Of a stretch of DNA of 64,000 bases, positions 28,610 to 37,936 are shown in pieces; the stretch's first letter is position 1, and every line of letters starts with the position of its first letter. Source of the stretch: Candidatus Dormiibacterota bacterium (GTDB lineage: Bacteria; Acidobacteriota; Polarisedimenticolia; Gp22-AA2). Location of the stretch: the NCBI GenBank assembly GCA_035635555.1, contig DASQAT010000028.1, forward strand, positions 133,885 through 197,884. Reading direction: 5' to 3'. The position numbers were made by a program, and so were the translations under genes. The notes beneath the pieces were generated by a model. That model made no database searches and had not been told where the DNA came from. It saw only the letters and a list, made by a program, of their open reading frames with translations.

Positions 28610-29367
28610 GAGTCAGGGAGCGGACCCGGTTCCGGCGCGGCGCGTACCTCATCCCGAGCCTGTTCACCACCGGCAACCTGCTCTGCGGCTACATCGCCGT
28701 CGTGCGCAGCATCCAGGGGGAGTTCGAATGGGCCGCGATCGCCCTGTTCATCGCCGCTCTCCTGGATCGGCTCGACGGATGGGTGGCGCGGCTCACCGGG
28801 ACGACAAGCGATTTCGGCGTGCAGTTCGATTCCCTGGCGGACGTAATCTCGTTCGGCATCGCGCCGGCGCTGCTGGCTTACATGTGGGCCCTCTCGGCGC
28901 TGCCGCCGCCCTGGTCCCTGAGCCCGTTCCTCTTCCTGGCGACCAGCGCGGCCCGGCTCGCCCGCTTCAACATCCAGGCCCCCACTCTGGACAAGCGCTA
29001 CTTCGTGGGACTGCCGACCCCGGCGGCCGCCTGCGCCATCGCGGCCAGCGTGTTTTACGACCCGTCGCGCGTCGCCGACCCGATCACCGGTGTGCTCGTG
29101 ATGGTCCTGGTGATCACCCTGTCCATCCTGATGGTCAGCAAGGTGCGCTACCGCTCCTTCAAGGAGATCGACCTGCGTCGGCGGGTCCGCTGGGTGATCG
29201 TCATCGTGATGGCCCTGGTCATCGTCCTGGTCGCGGGGTATCCTCGCGAGGTGGGGCTGCTCCTGAGCTTCGCCTACCTTCTCTCGGGGCTCCTGCCACG
29301 TCTGCGTCCGGCCGGGCAGAAGGAGCCGAGGCCCGCCCCCGCAGGAGGACGCGATGGCCGCGCCTGA
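28606..29367 (+). CDS. pssA: CDP-diacylglycerol-serine O-phosphatidyltransferase PssA
   Basis: A 253-residue polytopic membrane enzyme, about seven to eight helices, that forms phosphatidylserine from CDP-diacylglycerol and serine. It has the CDP-alcohol phosphotransferase signature spread over LDGWVARLTGTTSDFGVQFDSLAD (the Asp, Gly, Ala-Arg, Gly and two Asp positions are all present). The N-terminal RRGAYLIPSLFTTGNLLCGY is typical of PssA. It supplies the substrate of Psd encoded just upstream. The last 20 residues are Arg/Pro-rich and overlap the next gene by 14 nt. Confidence 0.93.
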   Translation: MRVRERTRFRRGAYLIPSLFTTGNLLCGYIAVVRSIQGEFEWAAIALFIAALLDRLDGWVARLTGTTSDFGVQFDSLADVISFGIAPALLAYMWALSALPPPWSLSPFLFLATSAARLARFNIQAPTLDKRYFVGLPTPAAACAIAASVFYDPSRVADPITGVLVMVLVITLSILMVSKVRYRSFKEIDLRRRVRWVIVIVMALVIVLVAGYPREVGLLLSFAYLLSGLLPRLRPAGQKEPRPAPAGGRDGRA

Positions 29368-30397
29368 AGTCGCCCGGTTTCGCCGCCGCGCCCACGTAGC
29401 GGTGTTCGACGCGACGACGCTCGCCGCCAAGGGAGTGAAGGACCAGCTGGTCGCGCGATCGTTCCCGACCGCCTCCGTGCGGATGTTCACCTCGAGCACC
29501 GATCCCGACTTCAATCTCACAGAGTTCGCGGGAGAGCCGGTACTCCTGTCCCCCCCCGATCTCGACACCCTGGGGAACCTGGACGTCGCGTTCCTGTGCG
29601 GCACGCGGCAGGAAGGGGAGAAGTACCTCGATTGGGCCGGGCGGGCCGGCTTTTCGGCGATCGACCTGACCGGCGCGTCGATCGGCGCCGGAGAGGTCCC
29701 TCTGGTCAACGCGTCCGTCAATCCCGAGGCGATCCCTGCCGGGCCCGGTGTCGTGGGCTCGCCGCACGCGGTGGCGCAGATGCTGTCGACGCTCCTCGCC
29801 CCCGTCCGCAGACAGTGCGGGTTGAAGGAGGCCGTGGTCGTGGTCCTGCAGCCGGCCTCCGAGCGGGGCCAGGAGGGGATCGACGAGCTGTACCGCCAGT
29901 CGGTCAGCCTGATGAACTTCCAGGATATGCCGAAGGAAGTCTTCGGGCGCCAGCTCGCGTTCAATCTCGTCCCCGGCTGGCTGGCGGAAGAGGGAAAGGG
30001 TGCGGTGGCGACGCACGCCGATCTGGAGCGGCAGGTTCTGCGCGTCACCGGAGGCGGCTACGATCTCGGCATCCAGATCGTCGACGCGCCGGTGTTTCAC
30101 GGTCACGCGGTCATGGCGCACCTTGTGCTGCGCGAAGGGAAGGGCTCCGACGACCTTCTCGGCTCCTATAGAGGGATCGACGAAATCAGCATCGGGCGTC
30201 GCGGCGACACGGTCACGCCGGTCGAGCGGGCGGGCGACGGCAAGATTCTCGTGGCCGGCGTGCAGCCGGGGCTGCACGCCTCCTCGTTCTGGCTCTGGGC
30301 CGTGGCGGACGATCTGGCCGGCGGGCGATCGCGCAACGCCGTGCGCATCGCCGAGGCGATCCTGGAGCGGGAACCGGGGAGGGGGGGCCGGACGTGA
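29354..30397 (+). CDS. Aspartate-semialdehyde-dehydrogenase-like protein lacking the catalytic Cys
   Basis: A 347-residue paralog of aspartate-semialdehyde dehydrogenase (Asd/Usg). The fold is recognisable from SAIDLTGASIGAGEVPLVNASVNPEAI in parts, VVVVLQPASERGQEGIDELYRQS (matching the QAVSGAGQRGIEEL region) and APVFHGHAVMAHLVLREG. But the active-site NCST-type motif reads SPHAVAQML (136-144), so the nucleophilic Cys is missing. The nucleotide loop GATGxVG is also changed (DATTLAAKG, 19-27). It is therefore unlikely to be a classical dehydrogenase. E. coli Usg is a comparable inactive-looking paralog. It is coupled to pssA and to the next gene by overlaps; function unknown. Confidence 0.78.
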   Translation: MAAPEVARFRRRAHVAVFDATTLAAKGVKDQLVARSFPTASVRMFTSSTDPDFNLTEFAGEPVLLSPPDLDTLGNLDVAFLCGTRQEGEKYLDWAGRAGFSAIDLTGASIGAGEVPLVNASVNPEAIPAGPGVVGSPHAVAQMLSTLLAPVRRQCGLKEAVVVVLQPASERGQEGIDELYRQSVSLMNFQDMPKEVFGRQLAFNLVPGWLAEEGKGAVATHADLERQVLRVTGGGYDLGIQIVDAPVFHGHAVMAHLVLREGKGSDDLLGSYRGIDEISIGRRGDTVTPVERAGDGKILVAGVQPGLHASSFWLWAVADDLAGGRSRNAVRIAEAILEREPGRGGRT

Positions 30398-31164
30398 GCG
30401 GGCGCGCGATCGTCATCCTCGCGCTCCTGGCCGGGGTCCTGCCCCGGCCGTACGAGGTGTCGCGGGCGCAGGACCTGAAGCGCCCGGAGGAGCAGCTGGC
30501 GGCGATCTACAGTCTCAAGGTACAGCTCGAGATCGAGCAGCGACGGCTGGACGACGCCCTGCAGCGCTACAGCGAGCAGGCGCGGATGCGCGAGGAGGCG
30601 CGCGGCCGGCTGGCGCGCCTGTACGACGAACTCGACGCCATGGTGCAGGGTCGTTCGGACGCCGACGCGGCCCTGATGCGTGACCGCGAGGAGGAGATCC
30701 AGAAAGTCGAGCAACAGGTGGAGGTCCTCACGCAGGAGACCCGGCGGATCCGCGCCGACATCAAGGACGCGCACGCGCGCATCGATCTCCTGGGCGAGCG
30801 GATCGGCAAGCTGCGCAAGACCCTTCCCTCCGACAACGAGTCTCTGACCGGCGCCTGGGACGTCAGTTATCTCCCGAGCGGTGACAAGGGGGTGTTCTCG
30901 CTGCGGCAGTCGGGGACGCTGCTGGTGGGGGAGTACACGCTGGAGGGGGGATGGAAGGGGAGCCTGCAGGGCACCTTCGTGGACGGCAAGGTGCTCCTGC
31001 ACCGCATCGACTCCAAGCTGGGACGCTCCTCCGATCTCGAAGGCTCCCTGGCACCCGATGGGCGGACGATCCGGGGCACCTGGCAGAGCTTCATCCTGTC
31101 GGGCGGCCAGCCCACGTCCGGGCAGTGGGTGGCCCGCAAGCGGCAGGAGAAGGCCGAAGACTAG
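30394..31164 (+). CDS. Exported coiled-coil protein with C-terminal beta domain, unknown function
   Basis: A 256-residue protein I do not recognise. It has a signal-like N-terminus (hydrophobic residues 5-17, then Ser/Arg/Ala), a long coiled coil (about 32-145, heptads rich in Glu, Arg and Leu), and a C-terminal domain (about 150-250) with repeated Gly-x-Trp/Tyr strands such as LTGAWDVSYLPSG, GEYTLEGGWKGSLQG and IRGTWQSFIL, suggesting a small lipocalin-like beta sheet. Start is GTG overlapping the previous stop (GTGA). Probably periplasmic. It converges with the VWA gene 25 nt downstream, with no terminator seen between. Confidence 0.7.
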   Translation: MSGRAIVILALLAGVLPRPYEVSRAQDLKRPEEQLAAIYSLKVQLEIEQRRLDDALQRYSEQARMREEARGRLARLYDELDAMVQGRSDADAALMRDREEEIQKVEQQVEVLTQETRRIRADIKDAHARIDLLGERIGKLRKTLPSDNESLTGAWDVSYLPSGDKGVFSLRQSGTLLVGEYTLEGGWKGSLQGTFVDGKVLLHRIDSKLGRSSDLEGSLAPDGRTIRGTWQSFILSGGQPTSGQWVARKRQEKAED

Positions 31165-31189
31165 GAGCCTGTCCCGGGGCGAACGAGAC

Positions 31190-33295
31190 TCAGCCCCCGG
31201 CCGCCGTTTCCGTCGCCGCGGTCCCGCGCGGCGACCTCAGATGAAGTGGCGCCGTTCCCGCGTCCGTCTCGGCCCCGGCGGCATCCTTCCGGCGCACCAC
31301 CACCTGGTAGTCTCCTTCCGCGAGCCCGTCCAGTGGAAGGTTGATCGTGATCGATCCGGGGCCCGGCGCCGGTCCTGCGGTGCCCGCCTGCGCCGGCGTG
31401 GGGACGTCGATGCTGCGCAGGTCGCGCGCGCCGTCGCGGATCACCAGGCGGAGGCCGGCCGGGGGGAGCGCCCCTTCGAGGCGGAAGCCGCAGGCCAGGG
31501 CCTCGCCGACCGCGAACGTCGTCTTCAGTGTCGGTCCGATCGTGTAGTCGGCCGCCTCGTCCTGGGACGGCGCGGCCGCGCGGCCCGGGGGGACCTCGAC
31601 CCACAGGCTCTTTTCCGTCATCGAGTAAATCGACAGCCCGAACGTCCCGGGGACGTGGTCCCCCGCGATCCCGGGAAGCTTCAGGCGGGCCGCGCCGAAC
31701 GTGCCGGCCGCCTGGTCCGAGACGACGGCGGTGATCGTCTGGGCGCCGAGCGGCACGCGGATCCTGCTGTAGAAATCGACGCCCAGGCGGCCCTGGGCGG
31801 ACGCGTCCGTGAGCGTGATTCGAGCCTCGCGCGCCGCACGGACCGTCTCGTGCAGCGACTCGTCCATCACGACGAACCCCGACTCCAGCCGGGCGGTTGC
31901 GCCTTTCGGTTGCGGCACGAACACGACCCGATTGGGCGGAAGATGAACCACCAGGTCGTAGACGCGCGCCGTCCCGCCGGCCGGCCCCGGGACGGCGCTG
32001 ATCTCGACTCCGAGGTCGGAGTACAGCTCGGGGAGGAGGTAGGCCGCCTCGACCGCGCGCTGGCGCGCCTGCTCGGGGAGCAGGCGCGTGAAGCCGCGCC
32101 GCCATCGTAGCGATCCGCTGACGTGCTTCAGGCGCAGCTGCACGGTGTGATACTGCCCGTCGGGCGGGCCTTCCGGGGTATAGCCGATCAGGTAGTAGGC
32201 GCGACCCGCGCTCTCCGCCTCGGCCAGTCCCTTGAAGAGATCGTTCGAGGTCGACCGCGTGCCGCCGGTGTTGAGGGCGAGCGTCTCGAGCGCATTGGAA
32301 CGGCGCACGGAGGCGCGCATCTCGGTGCCCGAGGTGGCGGTCTGCCCGCTCGTCTGCACGCTGTGCAGGGTCACCCCCGCGGCCGCGGCGTCGTGGGCCA
32401 GAATCTGGATTTCGTGCGAGAGGTCGTACTTGCGGGCCCGTTCGAGGAAAGCAGACGTGGCGGACGAAGGACCGAAGCGCTGCAGGAAGTCCATGGCGGG
32501 GTTCTCCGGCACGCCGTCCCCCATGAAGACGATTGCCTTGTAGCCTGGATAGGGAGCGAGGGAATCGACCAGGGTTGTGAGGGCCCGCAGGAGGTCCCGG
32601 GAGCGTGGGGTGAACTCTTCGCCGTAGTTGGTGAACAGGAGATCCAAATGTCTCCCCCCGACCTCGGTGCCGCCCATCGACTGCAGGCTCGCAATCTCCC
32701 TCTCGTACTCCCCCTGCCCCGAGTTGTAATCGTTGTATCGTTTCAGGTCGCCGAGCGTGTCCTCGATCGCCCGCGTCAGCGCCGCACGGTCCGTGGTGAA
32801 ATCGTGCAGGAGCCGTAGCTTCCTGTCGTAGTCGGCCAGGGCGACCTGGTCGCTCGGGAGGAGCGCGCCGTCCAGGAATCGCTCCGTCGCCTTGCGGGCC
32901 GCCGTCATTCCATGCGCCGCCGAGGTGCTGTCGTCGAAGAACAGCACGAACCTCCGGGGGAGGCTCCCCGGCGTGCTCGGCGCGCTCGTGCCCCCGCCGG
33001 CGGGAGGGGTTGCCGTGACGGGCGCCTGCGCGTCCGGGGAGACCTCGTGGAATTCCAGCGAATGGATCGGTTTGGCGTGACCGTCCACCATGAGGGCGAA
33101 ATCGTCCGTGGTGAGGTCCCTGATCGGCCGGCCACGGCCGTCGGTGACGTACACCTCGATGAGGACGAGCTCGACGGTGGTCCGCTCGCTCAGGCCGGAG
33201 GTGGACTGGGCGGGCGCGGGGAAGCCGTGGGGCACGACCGTGCCCGCGAGCAGCATGGCGATCGGGACGAGAAGCCACGGGCGTGCCTGCGCCAA
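31190..33295 (-). CDS. Secreted VWFA-related protein (Acidobacterial type)
   Basis: A 701-residue exported protein. A signal peptide (about 1-30, ending FPAPAQS) is followed by VELVLIEVYVTDGRGRPIRDLTTDDFALMVDG, the typical opening of the VWFA-related Acidobacterial family. The VWA domain (about 110-330) keeps its metal site DDSTS in VLFFDDSTS and an IVFMGDGVPE segment. ALNTGGTRSTSNDLFKGLAEAES and YYLIGYTPEG close the domain. The C-terminal 300 residues are beta-rich, Ig-like. Start is TTG, fixed by GGAGGA 5 nt upstream. Function unknown; extracytoplasmic adhesion or binding is usual for such VWA proteins. It is the best taxonomic marker in the window. Confidence 0.87.
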   Translation of the reverse strand: MAQARPWLLVPIAMLLAGTVVPHGFPAPAQSTSGLSERTTVELVLIEVYVTDGRGRPIRDLTTDDFALMVDGHAKPIHSLEFHEVSPDAQAPVTATPPAGGGTSAPSTPGSLPRRFVLFFDDSTSAAHGMTAARKATERFLDGALLPSDQVALADYDRKLRLLHDFTTDRAALTRAIEDTLGDLKRYNDYNSGQGEYEREIASLQSMGGTEVGGRHLDLLFTNYGEEFTPRSRDLLRALTTLVDSLAPYPGYKAIVFMGDGVPENPAMDFLQRFGPSSATSAFLERARKYDLSHEIQILAHDAAAAGVTLHSVQTSGQTATSGTEMRASVRRSNALETLALNTGGTRSTSNDLFKGLAEAESAGRAYYLIGYTPEGPPDGQYHTVQLRLKHVSGSLRWRRGFTRLLPEQARQRAVEAAYLLPELYSDLGVEISAVPGPAGGTARVYDLVVHLPPNRVVFVPQPKGATARLESGFVVMDESLHETVRAAREARITLTDASAQGRLGVDFYSRIRVPLGAQTITAVVSDQAAGTFGAARLKLPGIAGDHVPGTFGLSIYSMTEKSLWVEVPPGRAAAPSQDEAADYTIGPTLKTTFAVGEALACGFRLEGALPPAGLRLVIRDGARDLRSIDVPTPAQAGTAGPAPGPGSITINLPLDGLAEGDYQVVVRRKDAAGAETDAGTAPLHLRSPRGTAATETAAGG

Positions 33296-33369
33296 GGGGG
33301 TCCTCCGTGCCCCCCATTATGCCTCGACAGGCCCCCGGTCGGCGTGGATGAATCGGCGCCTCTGCTTCC

Positions 33370-33398
33370 TTGATTTGTATCAGTCGGCGCAGTAACAT
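33370..33398 (+). promoter_or_regulatory. Promoter candidate for lolC/E and the envelope cluster
   Basis: TTGATT (33370-33375), 17-nt spacer, TAACAT (33393-33398), about 50 nt before the ATG at 33451. The -10 matches that of the GGDEF-PilZ promoter. Motif match only. Confidence 0.45.
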
Positions 33399-33450
33399 CG
33401 GCCGCCTTCGAGCGCCTTCCCGGGCGCTCTCACGTGGGGCTGCCCTTTCC

Positions 33451-34692
33451 ATGTCCTACCCTGTGTTCATCGCCGGACGTTACCTGCTGGCGCAGCGCAA
33501 GCAGGCCATCATCTATGTCATCTCCCTCATCTCGGTCCTGGGGGTCATCGTCGGCGTGGCGGCGCTCGTGGTGGTCCTGGCGCTGATGACCGGCTTCCAG
33601 GACCAGATCCAGGACAAGATCTTCGGGGCGAACGCGCATCTCACGATCTTCTCCTCGTCGAGCGGCCGGCCGCTGGACGACGCCCCGGCGGTGCTGCAAC
33701 GCCTCAAGGAGTGCGAGCCGGTCGCGGCGGCGGGGGCGGTGGTCTACGAGAAGGGAATGGCGACGAGCGAGCTGAACGCGGCGGGCGCCGCGGTGCTCAT
33801 CAAGGGGATCGACCCGCAGACGGAGCGCGGCATCACGGAGCTCGCGTCGCAGGTGCGCGGAGATCTCGGCGTCCTGTCCCTGCCGGGAGCCGGCGGACGC
33901 GAACGCGCCATCCTGGGAAAGGACCTGGCCCTCAACCTGGGTGTGGGTCCGGGCGACGTGGTGCGCGTGATCATCGCGCAGGCGAACGTCACGCCATTCT
34001 TCAGCGTCCCCCGGAGCCGGGAGTTCGAGGTCGCGGGCGTGGCCGACGCCGGCTTCTACGATTACGACAGCAGCCGGATCTACATCTCGCTCGCGGCGGC
34101 CCGGCGTTTCGTGGGGCTCCAGCCGGCACAGGCCAGTGCAATCGAGGCGCGGGTGAAGGCTCCCCAGAGACTGCAGGAGGCGTCGCAGGCCGTGCAGAAG
34201 ACACTCGGGTCCGGCTATTACGTGAACGACCTGATCCGGATGAACAGGACATTCTTCTCGGCCCTGCGGTTCGAGAAGCTCGGCATGTCGATCGCCATCG
34301 GCCTCATCGTCCTGGTGGCGGCGCTCAACATCATCTCGATCCTCATCCTCATGGTCATGGAGAAGATGCGCGACATCGGCGTCCTCCTGGCGATGGGGGC
34401 GACGTCCCAGGGCATCCGGCGCATCTTCCTCATGCAGGGCCTGATCATCGCGGCCCTCGGCACCGGCGCGGGTATCGTCCTCGGAATACTCCTCGCCTGG
34501 ATCCTGGACCGCTACCGTCTGATCGCCCTTCCGGTGGACGTCTACTTCATCCCGTACGTGCCGTTCCATATCCGCCCCCTCGATGTCGTGACGGTGGCGG
34601 TGGCCACGGTGGGAGTGTCGTTCCTGGCGACGCTCTACCCTTCCTGGAGAGCGGCGCGCCTCGACCCGTCGGAGGCCCTGCGCTATGAGTAG
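33451..34692 (+). CDS. lolC: Lipoprotein-releasing ABC transporter permease LolC/E
   Basis: A 413-residue permease with the LolC/E layout: one N-terminal helix (about 20-48), a large periplasmic domain (about 50-270) and three C-terminal helices (about 277-300, 325-350, 370-395). The start FIAGRYLLAQRKQAIIYVISLISVLGV is typical, and EKMRDIGVLLAMGATSQGIRRIFLMQG is the cytoplasmic coupling region that contacts LolD. Only one permease gene is present, suggesting a LolC/E (LolF-like) homodimer rather than a LolC-LolE pair. The complex removes outer-membrane lipoproteins from the inner membrane. It overlaps lolD by 8 nt. Confidence 0.9.
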   Translation: MSYPVFIAGRYLLAQRKQAIIYVISLISVLGVIVGVAALVVVLALMTGFQDQIQDKIFGANAHLTIFSSSSGRPLDDAPAVLQRLKECEPVAAAGAVVYEKGMATSELNAAGAAVLIKGIDPQTERGITELASQVRGDLGVLSLPGAGGRERAILGKDLALNLGVGPGDVVRVIIAQANVTPFFSVPRSREFEVAGVADAGFYDYDSSRIYISLAAARRFVGLQPAQASAIEARVKAPQRLQEASQAVQKTLGSGYYVNDLIRMNRTFFSALRFEKLGMSIAIGLIVLVAALNIISILILMVMEKMRDIGVLLAMGATSQGIRRIFLMQGLIIAALGTGAGIVLGILLAWILDRYRLIALPVDVYFIPYVPFHIRPLDVVTVAVATVGVSFLATLYPSWRAARLDPSEALRYE

Positions 34693-35425
34693 CCCGGCGG
34701 GCGAGCCGATCCTGCGTTGCGCCGATCTCTGGAAGTCGTTCGGTCCGGAGGGACGGCGGGTGGAGGTGCTGCGGGGCCTTGACCTGGAGGTGCGGCGCGG
34801 GGAGATGGTCGCCGTCCTGGGAGAGTCGGGCACCGGCAAGACCACCCTTCTGCACCTGATCGGCGGCATCGATCGCCCGGACCGGGGCTCGATCCTGTTC
34901 CGGGGCCGCGACGTCGCCGCGGCCGGCGCGCACGAGCGGGCCGTCTATCGCAACCGTGACCTGGGGTTCGTGTTCCAGTTCCATCACCTCCTGCCGGAGT
35001 TCAGCGCCGTCGAGAACGCCATGATGCCCCTCCTGATCCGCGGGGAGGAGCGGCGCCGGGCCCGGCAGCGCGCCCTGGCGCTGCTGCAGGAGCTCGGGCT
35101 CCTCGACAGTGCCGACAGGCGGCCCACGGAGCTGTCGGGGGGCGAGCAGCAGAGGGTGGCGGTGGCGCGCGCCATCGTCGGCGGTCCGGCCCTGCTCCTG
35201 GCCGACGAGCCGACGGGCAATCTGGACGAGAGAAACGCCGAGGCCGTCTTCGCGCTCCTCTTCGACCTGCACCGCCGGCGCGGCATGACCACCCTGTTCG
35301 TCACCCACAGCGCCCGACTGGCCTCCAAGTGCAGCCGTGTCCTGAGGATGGAGCACGGTTCCTTGACGGATCCGGCGGGCAGCCGGTACAATGTGCAAGC
35401 AGGAACCACGCAGGTTCCCCGCTGA
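34685..35425 (+). CDS. lolD: Lipoprotein-releasing ABC transporter ATPase LolD
   Basis: A 246-residue ABC ATPase of the LolD/MacB class. Walker A is GESGTGKTT, the Q-loop FQFHHLLPEFSAVENAMMPL is characteristic of LolD, the signature is LSGGEQQR, Walker B LLLADEPTGNLD, and the H-loop is FVTHS. It energises the permease encoded just before it. The last 40 codons contain a promoter that would serve clpC. Confidence 0.93.
   Translation: MSSPAGEPILRCADLWKSFGPEGRRVEVLRGLDLEVRRGEMVAVLGESGTGKTTLLHLIGGIDRPDRGSILFRGRDVAAAGAHERAVYRNRDLGFVFQFHHLLPEFSAVENAMMPLLIRGEERRRARQRALALLQELGLLDSADRRPTELSGGEQQRVAVARAIVGGPALLLADEPTGNLDERNAEAVFALLFDLHRRRGMTTLFVTHSARLASKCSRVLRMEHGSLTDPAGSRYNVQAGTTQVPR
35363..35392 (+). 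promoter_or_regulatory. Internal sigma70-type promoter for clpC, inside lolD
   Basis: TTGACG (35363-35368), 18-nt spacer, TACAAT (35387-35392), about 70 nt before the clpC ATG. It lies in the 3' end of lolD and would allow clpC to be made without the Lol genes. Confidence 0.55.
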
Positions 35426-35463
35426 AAATTACGGACGGATCGGAACAGTCGGGCGGGCGGGAT

Positions 35464-37887
35464 ATGTTCGAGAAGTACACGGAGAAGGCCAAGAAGGTCC
35501 TGTTCCTCGCCCGCTACGAGGCCAGCCAGATGGGGAGCAAGGTGATCGGCTCCGAGCACCTGCTCCTGGGACTGATCAAGGAAGGCGACGACCTGGTCCG
35601 TGATCTGTTCGGCCGCTCCGGTGTCAACCTGGAGCTGCTGCGGGCCGAGCTGGAGGCCCGCGGACCGTCGGGGGAAAAGCAGGCGGCCCCCATCGAGATC
35701 CCGTTCAGCGAAGAGACCAAGAAGATCCTGGCGTGCGCCGAGGAGGAGGCGGAGCGCCTCCTGCATCCGTACGTCAGCGACGAGCACATCCTGCTCGGCC
35801 TCCTGCGCGTCGAGGACTCCGCGGCCGGCCGCATCCTGGCCGAGAAGGGGATGCGTCTGTACGCCCTGCGCGAGGACACGGTCGCCGTGTGGAAGCAGCG
35901 GGCGCTGCCGAAAAAGGTCAAGGAGACGCCGTTCCTCAACGAGTTCGCGCGCGATCTCTCGGAGATGGCGGCGCGCCAGGTGTTCGATCCCCTCATCGGG
36001 CGCGAGAATGAGCTGCAGCGGATGATCCAGGTGCTGTCGCGACGGCGCAAGAACAGCATCGTGCTCCTGGGCGAGCCCGGCGTCGGCAAGACGGCGCTCG
36101 TCGAGGGGCTGGCGCAGAGGATCGCCGAAGGGAGCGTGCCGGTGTCCCTCTCCCGCAAGCGCATCCTGGCTCTCGATCTGTGCCTCATCGTGGCCGGCAC
36201 CAAGTACCGCGGCCAGTTCGAGGAGCGCCTGAAGGGGATCATCTCCGAGATCATCGGGAACGAGGACATCATCATCTTCATCGACGAGATCCACTCGCTC
36301 ATCGGGGCGGGCTCCGCGGAGGGCTCGCTCGACGCGGCCAGCATCATCAAGCCGGCCCTGTCGCGCGGCGAGGTGCAGTGCATCGGTGCCACCACGCCTA
36401 AGGATTATCACCGTTACATCGAGAAGGACCGGGCGCTGGTGCGCCGCTTCCAGCCCATCCGCCTTCACCCGCCCACGGAGGACGAGACCCTCCTGATCCT
36501 GAGCGGCGTCAAGGAGCGCTACGAGAAGTTCCACCAGGTCCGCTACACGGAGGAGGGGCTGCGCGCCGCCGTCTCGCTGTCCAACCGCTACATCACCGAT
36601 CGCTTCCTTCCCGACAAGGCGATCGACGTGATCGACGAGGCCGGGGCGCGCGTCAAGCTTCGCCGGCGCATGAATTACCGCGAGATCCGGGACCTCGAGC
36701 GTGACATCGAGCGCGCCGTCAGCAGCATGAAGAATTACCTGTTCCGCAAGGACTTCGAAAAGGCGGTGAAGCAGCACGACGAGGAGATCCTCCTCAGGAA
36801 GAAGTACGACGAGTTCAAGGTGCGCGAGGAGGAGGAGCGCCGCGCCGTCCTCGAGGTGACCCAGGAGGACATCGAAGAGGTGATCTCCAAGTGGACCGGG
36901 ATCCCGATCTCCTCGGTGAAGAAGGAGGAGGCGGAGCGGCTCATCAGGATGGAGGAGTTCCTGCACCGGCGCATCGTCGGGCAGGATGAGGCGATCTCGG
37001 CCCTGGCGCGCGCCACCCGGAGGCAGCGCGCGGGGCTGAAGAACCCGCTGCGGCCGGTCGGCTCGTTCATCTTCCTGGGTCCGACCGGCGTCGGCAAGAC
37101 GGAGGTGGCCAAGGGGATCGCCGAGTTCCTGTTCGGCGACGAGAAGTCGCTCGTGCGCTTCGACATGTCGGAGTACATGGAGAAGCACGCCATCGCCAAG
37201 ATGATCGGCTCGCCCCCCGGCTACGTCGGCTACGAGGAGGGCGGGCAGCTCACCGAGCGCGTGAAGCGGAGGCCCTACAGCGTGATCCTGCTGGACGAGA
37301 TCGAGAAGGCCCACCCCGACGTGCTGAACGTCCTCCTTCAAGTCCTGGAGGACGGCCAGATCACCGACGCCTTCGGAGACACGATCGACTTCAAGAACGG
37401 CCTCGTGGTGATGACGAGCAACATCGGCTCCCAACTGATCCAGAAGGGCCGGTCCATGGGATTCCGCAGCCCGGACGATCGGCAGCGCGACTACCGCGAG
37501 CGCCGCGATCTGGTGCTGAAGGAGGTCAAGACCGTCCTCAATCCCGAGTTCATCAACCGCGTCGACGAGATCATCGTCTTCGACGCGCTGTCGGATGACG
37601 ACCTGCTGGCGATCGCCCGCTTGATGATCAGCCAGCTCAACGCCAGCCTGGCGGATCGGGGGGTCCGCCTGACGCTCACCGACGAAGCGTACCGCTGGCT
37701 GATCGACAAGACGTGCAGCGATCGTTCCTACGGCGCGCGCCCGCTCCGCCGTGCCATCCAGAAGAATATTGAGGATGCCCTGTCGGAGAGTCTCATTCTC
37801 GGAAAGTTCCCCGAGAACGGGGAGATCGAGATCTTCGTCGATCAGGAGCGGCTGGCCTTCCGGGAGCCGATCGAGATCGCCCGCTGA
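35464..37887 (+). CDS. clpC: ATP-dependent Clp protease ATPase subunit ClpC
   Basis: An 807-residue class I Clp ATPase. The N-domain has two Clp repeats (about 1-145, from MFEKYTEKAKKVLFLARYEA). The first AAA+ domain has Walker A GEPGVGKTA and IIIFIDEIHSLIGAG; the short M-domain (about 405-475) fits ClpC better than ClpB. The second AAA+ domain has GPTGVGKTE and VILLDEIEKAHPDV, and SPPGYVGYEEGGQLT is the pore loop. It unfolds proteins for ClpP or acts as a chaperone. No clpP or mcsB is near. The ATG has a GGGCGGGAT stretch upstream. It is unusual to find it between lolD and bamA. Confidence 0.94.
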   Translation: MFEKYTEKAKKVLFLARYEASQMGSKVIGSEHLLLGLIKEGDDLVRDLFGRSGVNLELLRAELEARGPSGEKQAAPIEIPFSEETKKILACAEEEAERLLHPYVSDEHILLGLLRVEDSAAGRILAEKGMRLYALREDTVAVWKQRALPKKVKETPFLNEFARDLSEMAARQVFDPLIGRENELQRMIQVLSRRRKNSIVLLGEPGVGKTALVEGLAQRIAEGSVPVSLSRKRILALDLCLIVAGTKYRGQFEERLKGIISEIIGNEDIIIFIDEIHSLIGAGSAEGSLDAASIIKPALSRGEVQCIGATTPKDYHRYIEKDRALVRRFQPIRLHPPTEDETLLILSGVKERYEKFHQVRYTEEGLRAAVSLSNRYITDRFLPDKAIDVIDEAGARVKLRRRMNYREIRDLERDIERAVSSMKNYLFRKDFEKAVKQHDEEILLRKKYDEFKVREEEERRAVLEVTQEDIEEVISKWTGIPISSVKKEEAERLIRMEEFLHRRIVGQDEAISALARATRRQRAGLKNPLRPVGSFIFLGPTGVGKTEVAKGIAEFLFGDEKSLVRFDMSEYMEKHAIAKMIGSPPGYVGYEEGGQLTERVKRRPYSVILLDEIEKAHPDVLNVLLQVLEDGQITDAFGDTIDFKNGLVVMTSNIGSQLIQKGRSMGFRSPDDRQRDYRERRDLVLKEVKTVLNPEFINRVDEIIVFDALSDDDLLAIARLMISQLNASLADRGVRLTLTDEAYRWLIDKTCSDRSYGARPLRRAIQKNIEDALSESLILGKFPENGEIEIFVDQERLAFREPIEIAR

Positions 37888-37936
37888 TACCGAATCCCGC
37901 CACTACCGCGCCCGTACGGTGCCGCTAGGAGACCGC

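Noticed and set aside
34984-37434. An 816-codon minus-strand frame over lolD and clpC
   Set aside because: Antisense to unmistakable LolD and ClpC; no ribosome site and no motif.
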